Positions 21,661 through 29,558 of a stretch of 30,559 nucleotides of DNA are shown piece after piece. A model generated the notes under the pieces. It saw only the letters and a list, made by a program, of their open reading frames with translations. It ran no database searches and was not told the DNA's origin. Where the stretch lies: positions 1 to 30,559 of the forward strand of contig CAYGSA010000015.1 in assembly GCA_964352375.1 (NCBI GenBank). Reading direction: 5' to 3'. Source of the stretch: UBA1672 sp964352375 (GTDB lineage: Bacteria; Pseudomonadota; Alphaproteobacteria; Micavibrionales; Micavibrionaceae). The position numbers were made by a program, and so were the translations under genes. Positions within the stretch are counted from its first letter, which is position 1, and the number at the start of each line of letters is the position of its first letter.

Positions 21661-23544
21661 ATGAAGAAAGATCCGTGGTCACAGAATAAGGGCCTGTGCA
21701 ATGCGCAGGCCAATGTGAAGGTGTCTAAGCCTAAAAGGCGGTGGCGTTTGTTGCCGATTTTATGGATGGCGCTGAAGCGGACATGTACGCTTTTGGGCGC
21801 GGTGATGTTGATTACGATCATCATGACGATGTGGGCGATTGGCCCTTATGTTCAAGAGTTTGAGCAAAGCTTGCCGCATAAGATGGTGTTGCACCTTAAG
21901 CTTGACGGGACTTTGGGGGATTTGCCGAAGGAGGCGAGCTTTACTGATCCGTTTTCTGAGGATACGCGCACCGTTCGGAACTACATTACGGCGCTAGAGC
22001 GGGCGAAGGATGATCCGCGTGTAGCAGGGATATACGCGGAGATGCGAAGCCCTACCTATAGTTTGGCACATATTCAAGAGTTGCGTGCGGCGCTGGCCGA
22101 TTTTCGCTCTAGCGGTAAGTTCGCCTATGTGTATGGCATGTCTTATAGCGGTGGCCTAGGGCAGTACTATCTTGCGCGAGGGTTTGATGAGGTTTGGTTG
22201 CAGCCGATGGGTATTGTTGCGCTGAATGGTCTGAACGCGGAAATGCCGTTTTTGCGTGATGTGCTTGACAATGTTGGCGTGGAGCCGAACATGTTCCAAC
22301 GTAAGGAGTATAAGAGCGCGTATGAGAGTTTGACGCGTTCCGAGATTTCCAAAGCCAACCAAGACTCTACGCGTGCTTTGATTGATGACATTGCGGGGAT
22401 TATCACATCTGATCTTGAGCAGGATATGGATGTTGATTTCAAGTCTTTGGTTGATCGTGGGTTGTTCCTTGATCAGGAGGCGTTTCAGGCGGATTTGGTT
22501 GATCATGTGAAGTATGTCGATGAGCTGTTTTCTGCCATCAATCAGAAGGTCACGGGGGATCCTGAAGATGAGAGCTTTGGCTATGTCGCTTTTGATGCGT
22601 ATGTGTTGGAGCCTTTCAAGCAGAGTGCGTTTGCTGCACCTAAGGTGGATTCTCCTAAGCCGAATGTCGCGCTGATTTACGCGGTCGGGGCGATTATGGA
22701 TGATGACAAGAAGGGCAACTCTGCGGATGATGGGATTGCGAGTGCCGACGATGTCGCGGATGCGCTGTATGATGCGGCGCGTGATGATGCTGTTAAGGCC
22801 GTTGTTCTTCGTGTGAATAGCCCGGGTGGGTCGCCAGTTGCGTCCGAGACGATCTTGCGTGCGATGGAGAAGGTGCAGGATGAGGGCAAGACGGTGACTG
22901 TCTCTATGGGGCCGGTTGCGGCCTCTGGAGGGTACTGGATTTCGGCTTATGCGGATCAGATCTTCGTGCTTCCCTCTACGATTACGGGGTCCATTGGTGT
23001 GTTGGGCGGCAAGTTCTCGCTTGCGCAGATGTGGGAGAAGCTGGATGTCAATTGGTCGCGCACGGCGTGGGGGGAGAATGCGGGGATGTGGTCGATGAAT
23101 ACGCCGTTTTCAGAGAGCGAGGCCAAGCGGATGAATGCGATGCTGGATCACATCTATGACGGCTTTGTTGCGCGTGTGGCGCAGGGGCGAGGCATGGATG
23201 TGACGGAGGTTGAGGCGCTTGCACGGGGCCGGGTTTGGTCTGGTAAACGCGCGGTTGAGAACGGGCTGGCTGATCAGTTCGGTGGCTTGAGTGAAGCGCT
23301 TGATTACGCGGCGGCGCAGGTGGATACGGGCTATACGCGCGCCGACATTGACGTGGTGGTGATGCCTAGGCCGTTGAGCGCGGTAGAGCGCTTTGTGGCT
23401 TTGCTTGAGGGCCAGGTTATGGCGGGGCGTTCGCTGGGCGCTTTGGCAGGGTATCTTGAGCCACTGGAGCCGATGATTGCGCAGTTTATGGTGATGCAAG
23501 ATGCACGTAGTAACAGCGTTTATGCGCCGATTACTGTTCAGTGA
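21661..23544 (+). CDS. sppA: Signal peptide peptidase SppA, 67 kDa type
   Basis: The 627-residue protein is a membrane-anchored serine protease that digests cleaved signal peptides. After a basic N-terminus (KPKRRWRLLPILW) a single membrane segment (LLGAVMLITIIMTMWAIGPYV) anchors it, with two tandem crotonase-like domains outside. The catalytic Lys218 sits in RKEYKSAYE (N-terminal domain) and Ser422 in GPVAASGGYWIS (C-terminal domain), matching the Lys209/Ser409 pair of E. coli SppA. VLRVNSPGGSPVASE and TITGSIGV are further family marks. The coding stretch after about 22600 looks richer in GC than neighbouring genes. Its end overlaps the convergent HAD gene by 14 bases. Confidence 0.95.
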   Translation: MKKDPWSQNKGLCNAQANVKVSKPKRRWRLLPILWMALKRTCTLLGAVMLITIIMTMWAIGPYVQEFEQSLPHKMVLHLKLDGTLGDLPKEASFTDPFSEDTRTVRNYITALERAKDDPRVAGIYAEMRSPTYSLAHIQELRAALADFRSSGKFAYVYGMSYSGGLGQYYLARGFDEVWLQPMGIVALNGLNAEMPFLRDVLDNVGVEPNMFQRKEYKSAYESLTRSEISKANQDSTRALIDDIAGIITSDLEQDMDVDFKSLVDRGLFLDQEAFQADLVDHVKYVDELFSAINQKVTGDPEDESFGYVAFDAYVLEPFKQSAFAAPKVDSPKPNVALIYAVGAIMDDDKKGNSADDGIASADDVADALYDAARDDAVKAVVLRVNSPGGSPVASETILRAMEKVQDEGKTVTVSMGPVAASGGYWISAYADQIFVLPSTITGSIGVLGGKFSLAQMWEKLDVNWSRTAWGENAGMWSMNTPFSESEAKRMNAMLDHIYDGFVARVAQGRGMDVTEVEALARGRVWSGKRAVENGLADQFGGLSEALDYAAAQVDTGYTRADIDVVVMPRPLSAVERFVALLEGQVMAGRSLGALAGYLEPLEPMIAQFMVMQDARSNSVYAPITVQ

Positions 23545-24271
23545 CCATCGATTCTGTGTTGCCCTCTAACATAGCGCGGAGTTGATCGTACATATCGTGG
23601 TAGGATGTGATGATGTAATCAGGCCCGTAGTTTTTCTCTAGTACGGCGACGGCGGCGTTGAAGGCGACTGCGATGGGCAGGACGTCCCCGGCGATTGCGC
23701 CAGATGCTGCAACGGCGGCGAGCACATCTTTGCGGCGGTCGCCTAGATACCAGATGATATCCCCTTGTTTTGGATCGTGTCCCATGCGTTTGAGCGCGAG
23801 CAGGATTGGCTCAGGATTGGGCTTTGATTTGGTGATATCTTCACGGAAAATAGCGGTCGGAAAATATTTTTCAAGGTCAAATTTTTCAAGAATATCATGC
23901 CCATATCCTTTGCCGAGGCCATTGCTGACGATTGCCATGGGAATATTGTGTTTTTTGAGAAGGTCGAGAACATCGTACAAGCCAAGGCAAGGCTGTACAA
24001 TTTGCTCAACAGGTTTGCGGCGAAATTTGTGAATTGCACGATGAACAAGGAGTTTTGGCTTTTTCTTGTTGGGGTTGCTCCATTCAGGGTCGTGCCATTT
24101 TGGAACCATGGGGCCTTTGGCGCCGCGTTTGAAAATCCAGCTGAAGAGTTTTGAAATTTTATACGCGGCGCTATCGAGAAATTCCAGGATTGTTAAAAGC
24201 CGTGGGTTGATATGCCGAACGGCTGTTCCATCCATATCAAAAATTACAATATCCGGGGTTTTTAGAGACAT
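23531..24271 (-). CDS. HAD-superfamily hydrolase (phosphatase-like)
   Basis: The 246-residue protein has all HAD motifs. Motif I is IFDMDGTAV with nucleophile Asp12 and acid Asp14, motif II is AIVSNG, motif III is the Lys in TKSKPNPEPIL, and motif IV is WYLGDRRKDVLAA. The cap after motif I is basic and carries tryptophans (KLFSWIFKRGAKGPMVPKWHDPEWSNPNKKKPK), unlike the small caps of common phosphoglycolate phosphatases. A phosphate ester substrate is expected but cannot be named. The start ATG 24271 follows the small unknown gene by 29 bases, so it is the likely last gene of the leftward operon. The 3' end overlaps sppA. Confidence 0.88.
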   Translation of the reverse strand: MSLKTPDIVIFDMDGTAVRHINPRLLTILEFLDSAAYKISKLFSWIFKRGAKGPMVPKWHDPEWSNPNKKKPKLLVHRAIHKFRRKPVEQIVQPCLGLYDVLDLLKKHNIPMAIVSNGLGKGYGHDILEKFDLEKYFPTAIFREDITKSKPNPEPILLALKRMGHDPKQGDIIWYLGDRRKDVLAAVAASGAIAGDVLPIAVAFNAAVAVLEKNYGPDYIITSYHDMYDQLRAMLEGNTESMVTEQ

Positions 24272-24300
24272 ATTAGATCATAGCCTGTTATTTGCGCGGG

Positions 24301-24519
24301 TCAATCATTGAGCGTTTCTAAGACGCGTTTTTGTGCCCTTAAAAGCCTGCATATTTCATCATAGTCGCGGCTGCGCATGCCATGTTTATATGCGTTTTGT
24401 GCGGCTTTGTCTTTGCCTTTTTGGGTTTTGGGGCCAGTGGATTTTGTCCATGGCTTGTTTTTTCTCATCATCTCTGATTGTTTTTTTCTATCTTCTTCTG
24501 TCCAACGGGGCACGGTCAT
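24301..24519 (-). CDS. Small basic protein with TGPKT..GK...QNAYKHG motif
   Basis: The 72-residue product is strongly basic. Its core STGPKTQKGKDKAAQNAYKHGMRSRD matches a motif often seen in short uncharacterised bacterial proteins (TGPrTpeGKarss.NAlKHGlr). The N-terminus (MTVPRWTEEDRKKQSEMMRKNKPW) is rich in Lys and Arg, and the C-terminus (EICRLLRAQKRVLETLN) is a helix. Nucleic-acid binding is plausible from charge alone. The start lies inside the previous gene, overlapping it by 32 bases in another frame, which points to translational coupling. I know of no experimentally assigned function. Confidence 0.7.
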   Translation of the reverse strand: MTVPRWTEEDRKKQSEMMRKNKPWTKSTGPKTQKGKDKAAQNAYKHGMRSRDYDEICRLLRAQKRVLETLND

Positions 24520-24970
24520 ATTCTCTTTCTATGTCATTTTGTATAGTTCGTTCGTGTTTTTTTCTTATTCTTTCTTCATATCGGTCGTCGTAATTGTCTC
24601 TGATCTGGCGCAGGGAATCGAGGGTGGCGCGGCATTGCTTTTGAAGTCGAAGAAGTAAATGAACGCGTTTATCATGGACGTAATGTTTGACGGGGGTTTC
24701 GTCGTTTTCGGCGGCGGTCATGGCGTTGATCGTCAGGCGGTGGAAGAGCTGATCGAGGATTTGCGCCTGTGTTAACAGCATGGCTTCGCCTTCTGGGTCT
24801 TGGTCGAATGCTCTGTGGAGCACTTCGACCATATCTTTTGCGGTCAGGCTTTCTGATACGTGTTTTCCGATGGCTTCCATGCTGTAGAGCGCCATGGGTG
24901 TGTTGGGATGAAGATGCGGGGTTTCACATTCGTCTGTGTCGTTTTGTGGGGGTGGGGGTTGATTATTCAT
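24488..24970 (-). CDS. Hypothetical helical protein, 160 aa
   Basis: Function unknown. A proline- and acid-rich N-terminus (NNQPPPPQNDTDECETPHLHP) is followed by helices, EAMLLTQAQILDQLFHRLTINAMTAAE and HVDKRV-like VHDKRVHLLLRLQKQCRATLDSLRQIRD, and a highly charged tail (YDDRYEERIRKKHERTIQNDIEREYDRAPLDRRR). The 'QA.iLd.LF..L...A' plus 'lL.laLkaQ.QcraTLd.L..ir' pattern is one I associate with proteins encoded beside the small TGPKT-type protein in other genomes, and here they overlap by 32 bases. This suggests that the two form a conserved pair. It follows dxs by 65 bases on the same strand. Confidence 0.72.
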   Translation of the reverse strand: MNNQPPPPQNDTDECETPHLHPNTPMALYSMEAIGKHVSESLTAKDMVEVLHRAFDQDPEGEAMLLTQAQILDQLFHRLTINAMTAAENDETPVKHYVHDKRVHLLLRLQKQCRATLDSLRQIRDNYDDRYEERIRKKHERTIQNDIEREYDRAPLDRRR

Positions 24971-25035
24971 GTTTATCCTTGATTAAGAGTTGTAAATCCC
25001 CATAATAGGAATTATATCCTAAAATGTCAAGGTTT

Positions 25036-26952
25036 TTAGATGAGGGAGGAGGCTAGCGTTGCGATGTGTTTGGCGTTTAGGCCTGCTTCGTCATATTGTG
25101 CGTCTGGGGCGTTATGGTCTTGGAATTTGTCTGGCAGTGTCATATTGCGGATTTTCAGGCCTTTATCGAGCAGGCCTTCTTTTGCGAGGCATTCCAGAAC
25201 GATGGAGCCGAATCCGCCGCGGCTGCCTTCTTCGATTGTGATCATGGCATCGTGTGTTTGGGCGAGCGTTTTTACAAGATCTTTGTCCAGGGGTTTTGCG
25301 AAGCGTGCATCGGCGATTGTGATGTCTAAGCCCAGTTTATCCTTGATTTGGCTGGCGGCTTTTTTGCATTCTTCAAGGCGTGTGCCGAAGCTGAGGAGGG
25401 CGATTTTCTTGCCTTTTTGGATGATGCGACCTTTGCCGATTGCTAAGATTTCCGGAGTTTCGGGAAGATCTACGCCTGTGCCTTCACCGCGTGGGTATCT
25501 GAAGGCTATGGGGCCTGCGCTATAGGCTGCGGCTGTTGCGGTCATGTGGATGAGTTCTGATTCATCGCTTGGGGCCATGACGACGAAGTTTGGCAGGCAT
25601 GCCAGATATGCAATGTCGAATGTGCCTGCATGTGTTGATCCATCTGCGCCGACGAGGCCTGCTCGGTCCATGGCGAAACGTACGGGCAGGTTTTGGATGG
25701 CGACATCATGGACGACCTGGTCATAGGCGCGTTGCAGGAAGGTAGAGTAGATTGTGACGAAAGGCTTGTAGCCTTCGGTGGCCATTCCCGCAGCGAAAGT
25801 TACGGCGTGTTGTTCGGCGATGCCGACATCGAAGCTGCGTTCCGGGAATTCGTAGGAGAATTTGTCTATTCCTGTTCCGGATGGCATGGCGGCGGTGATG
25901 GCGACGATTTTTTTGTCATTTCTTGCGGCGTGGATCAGGGCATCGGCGTAGACATTTGTGTAGCTTGGTGCGTTTGTTTTTCCTTTGGTTTGCGCGCCTG
26001 TAATTACATCAAATTTTTTAACGCCGTGCATTTTGTCTTTTGAATTTTCGGCAGGTGCGTAGCCTTTGCCTTTTTGGGTGATCGCGTGGATCAGGATTGG
26101 GCCTTCGCGGTCGCTGTCTTTGATGTTGCGCAGGATCGAGAGGAGTTGATCGAGGTTATGGCCGTCAACTAGGCCGATATAATAAAAGCCCATTTCTTCG
26201 AAGAGTGTGCCCCCGCCGAGTGCAACACGGGCGTTTTCTTCGGCGCGTTTTGCGGCTTTGCGTAAGGGGGTGGGGAGAAGGTCTGTAATTTTTTTGCCGA
26301 ATTCGCGGGCGTTTGTGTAGTTTTTGCCCGATACAATGCGTGTCAGGTATTGTGATATTGCGCCGACGGGCGGTGCGATGGACATATCGTTGTCGTTTAA
26401 AATTACGATGAGTTTAGATTTGCTTGCGCCTGCGTTGTTCATGGCCTCATATGCCATGCCCGCAGAGAGTGCGCCGTCACCGATGATAGCAATCACATTG
26501 TTATCATTGCCTGAGAGGTCACGTGCCACGGACATGCCAAGGCCAGCGGAGATTGATGTGGAGCTGTGCGCCGCGCCGAAGGGGTCGTATTCGCTCTCAC
26601 TGCGTTTTGTGAAGCCAGAGAGGCCGCCGCCTTGGCGCAGTGTGTGCATTTTTTCTTTGCGCCCAGTCAGGATTTTGTGCGGGTAGGCTTGGTGGCCGAC
26701 GTCCCAGATGATGCGATCTTGGGGGGTATCGAATACAGCGTGGAGGGCGACGGTTAGCTCCACGACGCCAAGGCCTGCGCCGAGGTGACCTCCTGTTTTG
26801 GAGACGCTGGCGATCATGAAATCACGGACTTCTTGGGTCACTTGCTCAAGTTGCTCATCGCTCAGAGATTTGAGATCAGCGGGCGTGTGGATATGTTCCA
26901 ACAGATGCGTGTGCGGTGTTTTTTCGTTCTGGTTTTTTAGCGCTTTTTCCAT
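25036..26952 (-). CDS. dxs: 1-deoxy-D-xylulose-5-phosphate synthase
   Basis: This 638-residue thiamine-diphosphate enzyme joins pyruvate and glyceraldehyde-3-phosphate in the first step of the non-mevalonate isoprenoid pathway. The TPP-binding motif is IGDGALSAGMAYEAMNNAG. The N-terminal VSKTGGHLGAGLGVVELTVALH and DVGHQAYPHKILTGR are typical. The pyrimidine domain shows FDVGIAEQHAVTFAAGMATEGYKPFVTIYSTFLQRAYDQ with the catalytic Glu, then DRAGLVGADGSTHAG. The C-terminal domain ends with EEGSRGGFGS. It follows ispA by 60 bases, in the conserved xseB-ispA-dxs order. Confidence 0.97.
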   Translation of the reverse strand: MEKALKNQNEKTPHTHLLEHIHTPADLKSLSDEQLEQVTQEVRDFMIASVSKTGGHLGAGLGVVELTVALHAVFDTPQDRIIWDVGHQAYPHKILTGRKEKMHTLRQGGGLSGFTKRSESEYDPFGAAHSSTSISAGLGMSVARDLSGNDNNVIAIIGDGALSAGMAYEAMNNAGASKSKLIVILNDNDMSIAPPVGAISQYLTRIVSGKNYTNAREFGKKITDLLPTPLRKAAKRAEENARVALGGGTLFEEMGFYYIGLVDGHNLDQLLSILRNIKDSDREGPILIHAITQKGKGYAPAENSKDKMHGVKKFDVITGAQTKGKTNAPSYTNVYADALIHAARNDKKIVAITAAMPSGTGIDKFSYEFPERSFDVGIAEQHAVTFAAGMATEGYKPFVTIYSTFLQRAYDQVVHDVAIQNLPVRFAMDRAGLVGADGSTHAGTFDIAYLACLPNFVVMAPSDESELIHMTATAAAYSAGPIAFRYPRGEGTGVDLPETPEILAIGKGRIIQKGKKIALLSFGTRLEECKKAASQIKDKLGLDITIADARFAKPLDKDLVKTLAQTHDAMITIEEGSRGGFGSIVLECLAKEGLLDKGLKIRNMTLPDKFQDHNAPDAQYDEAGLNAKHIATLASSLI

Positions 26953-27012
26953 GGTGTGCTCGTTTTACAACATACCGTTTTAAAAATCAAAGGAAATGGG
27001 GTTTCAAATTTT

Positions 27013-27924
27013 TTAAGCCCGCCGAGCCAAAACATATTGCGCGAGTTGTTCTAGCATTTTGGCGCGGCCGTTGAAGATGCGCAGGTGGCCAATGGCTTGG
27101 TTGATGAGCATTTCGGCGCGGTCGCGGGCCTGTTCTTTGCCCATGGCGGATACGAAGGTTGCTTTGCCCGCGTCGCTGTCTTTGCCTGTGTCTTTGCCAG
27201 TGTCTTGGGGGTCGGCTTCGACGTCGAGGATATCGTCGGTGACTTGGAAGGCGAGGCCGAGGTCGAAGGCGTAGTTGCATAGTGCTTTGCGGTGGCTTGC
27301 AGGGGCTTTGCCAAGAATTGCGCCTGCTTCGCAGCCAAAGGCCATGAGTTTTCCTGTTTTCATGCGCTGCATGCGCGAAATTGTGCCAAGGTCGAATTCT
27401 GCTTTTTCTGCGATGAGGTCGAGCATTTGCCCGCCTGCCATGCCATGCCCACCTGAGGCTTTTGCGAGGGCGGTTATGAGTTCACAGCGTACGCGAGGGT
27501 CTTCGTGCGTGTCGTTTTCGCTGAGGACTTCGAAGGCCAAAGTCAGGAGCGCGTCGCCAGCGAGGATGGCGGTGGCTTCGTCATATTGTCGGTGAACGGT
27601 TGGTTTACCCCGCCTGAGCGCGGCATTATCCATGGCCGGTAGATCGTCATGGATGAGGGAATAGCAGTGAATGAATTCAAGGGCGGCGGCGACGCGGCGG
27701 GCACGTGCAGGGTCGACGTTAAATAAAGCGGCAGAGTGCATGACCAAGAAGGGACGCAGGCGTTTTCCACCGTTTAATGTGCCGTGGCGCATGGCTTCGA
27801 ATAATCTGTTTTCGGCAAGATCTGTTTCAGGGAGCAGGCGGCTGATTGTTTTGTTAACAGCATCGCTTACATTGTCCATTTCGTTTTGGAGAGAGGGGTC
27901 TGCATCACGAGGTGAAGGGGCCAT
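27013..27924 (-). CDS. ispA: Farnesyl diphosphate synthase (short-chain polyprenyl synthetase)
   Basis: The 303-residue product is a trans-prenyltransferase that adds isopentenyl diphosphate to allylic diphosphates. The first aspartate-rich motif is DDLPAMD at residues 93-99 in CYSLIHDDLPAMDNAALRRGKPTVH. This is the bacterial FPP-synthase type with two extra residues between the aspartates. The second is DDILD at 230-234. GGKRLRPFL (52-60) carries the diphosphate-binding Lys/Arg. The gene overlaps nothing but lies 6 bases after xseB and before dxs, the classic arrangement. Length and motif favour farnesyl over longer products; geranylgeranyl synthase is the alternative. Confidence 0.95.
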   Translation of the reverse strand: MAPSPRDADPSLQNEMDNVSDAVNKTISRLLPETDLAENRLFEAMRHGTLNGGKRLRPFLVMHSAALFNVDPARARRVAAALEFIHCYSLIHDDLPAMDNAALRRGKPTVHRQYDEATAILAGDALLTLAFEVLSENDTHEDPRVRCELITALAKASGGHGMAGGQMLDLIAEKAEFDLGTISRMQRMKTGKLMAFGCEAGAILGKAPASHRKALCNYAFDLGLAFQVTDDILDVEADPQDTGKDTGKDSDAGKATFVSAMGKEQARDRAEMLINQAIGHLRIFNGRAKMLEQLAQYVLARRA

Positions 27925-27930
27925 AGATTT

Positions 27931-28173
27931 TTATTCCTGATCTAAAGGTTGGGTTTGGATGCTGCCATCGGCGGCGATTGATATTTTTTCAATTTTGGAT
28001 TGGGCGTCGCGGAGCTTGCTCTCGCAATGGTTTTTTAAGTGTGTGCCGCGTTCATAGGCAGAGATGGAGTGTTCTAGCGCCGCTTCACCACTTTCGAGGC
28101 TGCGGACGATGCGCTCCAGCTCTGCGAGCGCTTCTTCAAAACTCAAAGTTTCTATGGCTTGTTGTTCAGGCAT
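27931..28173 (-). CDS. xseB: Exodeoxyribonuclease VII small subunit
   Basis: The 80-residue protein matches XseB, the small subunit that joins XseA to form exonuclease VII, a single-strand DNA exonuclease. The family core LSFEEALAELERIVRSLESGEAALEHSISAYERGTHLKNHCESKLRDAQSKIEKI is complete: two helices with 'f.e.l..Le.iv..LE.g...Le.s...ye.G..l...c...L..ae.ki'. It is followed 6 bases later by ispA. xseA is not in the window. Confidence 0.93.
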   Translation of the reverse strand: MPEQQAIETLSFEEALAELERIVRSLESGEAALEHSISAYERGTHLKNHCESKLRDAQSKIEKISIAADGSIQTQPLDQE

Positions 28174-28224
28174 AGTTATTCCTTTTTCCGAAAGAACGCA
28201 GTGTATGCGAAGATGCGGGTTTTC

Positions 28225-28815
28225 TCAAGAACTTAAACCTAATTTTTGCTCTAATGCGCCGCATAGCATATGGCCGATGAGGATGTGCATTTCCTGAATG
28301 CGCGCGGTGGTGTTTGATGGGATGATGATCATATGATCGCACAGGTTAGGCATTTTACCGCCGTCTTTGCCAGAGAGGCCGATTGTTGTGATGTTTTTCT
28401 CGCGTGCGGTGTTTAGGGCGTTTATAATATTTGCGCTGTTGCCTGATGTGCTGATGGCAATGGCGACGTCGCCTTTTTGGCCGATGGCAGTGATTTGGCG
28501 GGCGAAAATTTGGCCGAAGCCCATGTCATTGCCTGCGGCGGTTAATGTTGATGTGTCGGTGGTCAGTGCGATGGCAGCGATGGGGGCGCGGTCATTGATG
28601 AAGCGGACGGTAAGCTCGGTGGCGAGGTGCTGTGCGTCGGCGGCGCTGCCTCCGTTGCCGAAGAACATGATTTTGTTTCCTGATTTGATGGCGTCTAAGC
28701 AGGATTCTAGCACAGGTTCGAATTTTTCTTGCAATATCTCTGCGGTTTTTTGCGCGCAGGAGAGGTGTTCCTGTGTTTCGTTTTTCCAGTATTCGCCTAG
28801 GTTAAAATTACACAT
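28225..28815 (-). CDS. gmhA: Phosphoheptose isomerase (SIS domain)
   Basis: The 196-residue enzyme isomerises sedoheptulose-7-phosphate to D-glycero-D-manno-heptose-7-phosphate, the first step of ADP-heptose supply for lipopolysaccharide core. The SIS domain is clear: GNKIMFFGNGGSAADAQHLATELTVRF with the sugar-phosphate loop and His/Glu residues for zinc, LTTDTSTLTAAGNDMGF, IAISTSGNSANIINAL, TTIGLSGKDGG, and RIQEMHILIGHMLC with the second zinc/active-site His. The start ATG 28815 shares one base with the TGA of the upstream lipoprotein gene, so translation is coupled. It lies 51 bases before xseB. Confidence 0.93.
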   Translation of the reverse strand: MCNFNLGEYWKNETQEHLSCAQKTAEILQEKFEPVLESCLDAIKSGNKIMFFGNGGSAADAQHLATELTVRFINDRAPIAAIALTTDTSTLTAAGNDMGFGQIFARQITAIGQKGDVAIAISTSGNSANIINALNTAREKNITTIGLSGKDGGKMPNLCDHMIIIPSNTTARIQEMHILIGHMLCGALEQKLGLSS

Positions 28816-29462
28816 CAATTTACGGGTTTAACCTTTTTGGCGGCTTGTGCGCTTTTGGATGCTCCGAGGTATTCACGGTTATATTTTAGTTGATCAGATG
28901 TCACCTGAAAGCCAATTAAGATGTTGTAGAAACGGGCTTGTTGTTTGCTTTTGATGGGGATGATCTGACGCATATTTTCGTAATATGTATGTTTGTTTTC
29001 ATTTGCGCTGTAGGTCATGGAGGCTGCAAAAATTTCTTTGGCTAAAATCTTACCGTTTGGTGTGGTGACAGCGACGAAGAAGGGATAAGAGAAGAACGGT
29101 TTGTCTGTTTTTTGTGCGCGTCCTTTCGGGCCGAGTGTGCCATCGAAGATCAGTTTTAGATCAACGGTTGCTGTTTTAGCAGAAAGCTCGCAGCTGCTTT
29201 CGGCGCTTGTGATGGCAACGCGTGAGGTCAGGTTTTTATTCTCTTGGCGGCGGGGGTCTGTGAAGTCGCTTATTATGCCCAGGTCGCGCACTATTTCTAG
29301 CTTTGGGCATTCGCTGACAAGCAACACGTCAGCCTCATTATTGACGGCGCGCGCGGTGTTGTAATTTCCTGTAGTCAGTTCATGGACGTCGTCCTGAATA
29401 GCTTCATAGGTTTGGCAGGCATTTAATAGAAGGCACGAAAGTGCGATATAGATATATTTCAT
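28815..29462 (-). CDS. Hypothetical lipoprotein, 215 aa
   Basis: A short lipoprotein signal MKYIYIALSCLLLNAC places the lipid on Cys16. The mature protein of about 200 residues is beta-strand rich (SRVAITSAESSCELSAKTATVDLKLIFDGTLGPKG, then FFSYPFFVAVTTPNGKILAKEIFAASMTY) and ends in a basic tail (KSAQAAKKVKPVN). Blocks such as 'C......iE..F.v.l.. GP' and 'pyFvAv..p.g.il.K..F' suggest an immunoglobulin-like periplasmic fold seen in some alphaproteobacterial envelope lipoproteins, but I cannot name the family. It is the first gene of the leftward operon, directly coupled to gmhA, so a role in the envelope is reasonable. Confidence 0.8.
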   Translation of the reverse strand: MKYIYIALSCLLLNACQTYEAIQDDVHELTTGNYNTARAVNNEADVLLVSECPKLEIVRDLGIISDFTDPRRQENKNLTSRVAITSAESSCELSAKTATVDLKLIFDGTLGPKGRAQKTDKPFFSYPFFVAVTTPNGKILAKEIFAASMTYSANENKHTYYENMRQIIPIKSKQQARFYNILIGFQVTSDQLKYNREYLGASKSAQAAKKVKPVN

Positions 29463-29501
29463 TTGTGTATAACCTTAATTACAGAACAAATTCAGTTAAA
29501 T

Positions 29502-29530
29502 AGTATAGATTATTAATTCACAATTGACTA
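29502..29530 (-). promoter_or_regulatory. Candidate sigma70-type promoter of the lipoprotein-gmhA operon
   Basis: On the minus strand TAGTCA (29530-29525) and TATACT (29507-29502) are separated by 17 bases. They match the -35 and -10 consensus at 4/6 and 5/6 positions and lie 40 bases before the start of the first gene. This is the best promoter-like match seen in the 78-base divergent gap. Confidence 0.4.
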
Positions 29531-29532
29531 TA

Positions 29533-29558
29533 CAAAGATCATGAATAAAAAATCTTTG
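29533..29558 (+). other. Hairpin enclosing the ispH ribosome-binding site and start codon
   Basis: CAAAGAT (29533-29539) and ATCTTTG (29552-29558) are perfect 7-bp arms. The ATG at 29541 lies in the 12-base loop and the AAAGA of the weak ribosome binding site is in the stem. An outer pairing CAATT (29521-29525) with AATTG (29561-29565) could extend it. If formed in the mRNA, it would limit initiation. Confidence 0.4.

Noticed and set aside
20583..21824. A long open frame (413 codons) on the strand opposite aroC
   Set aside because: It is antisense to a certain chorismate synthase gene. The translation is rich in Arg, His, Asn and Thr, as expected from reading biased codons backwards, and shows no motif or ribosome binding site.
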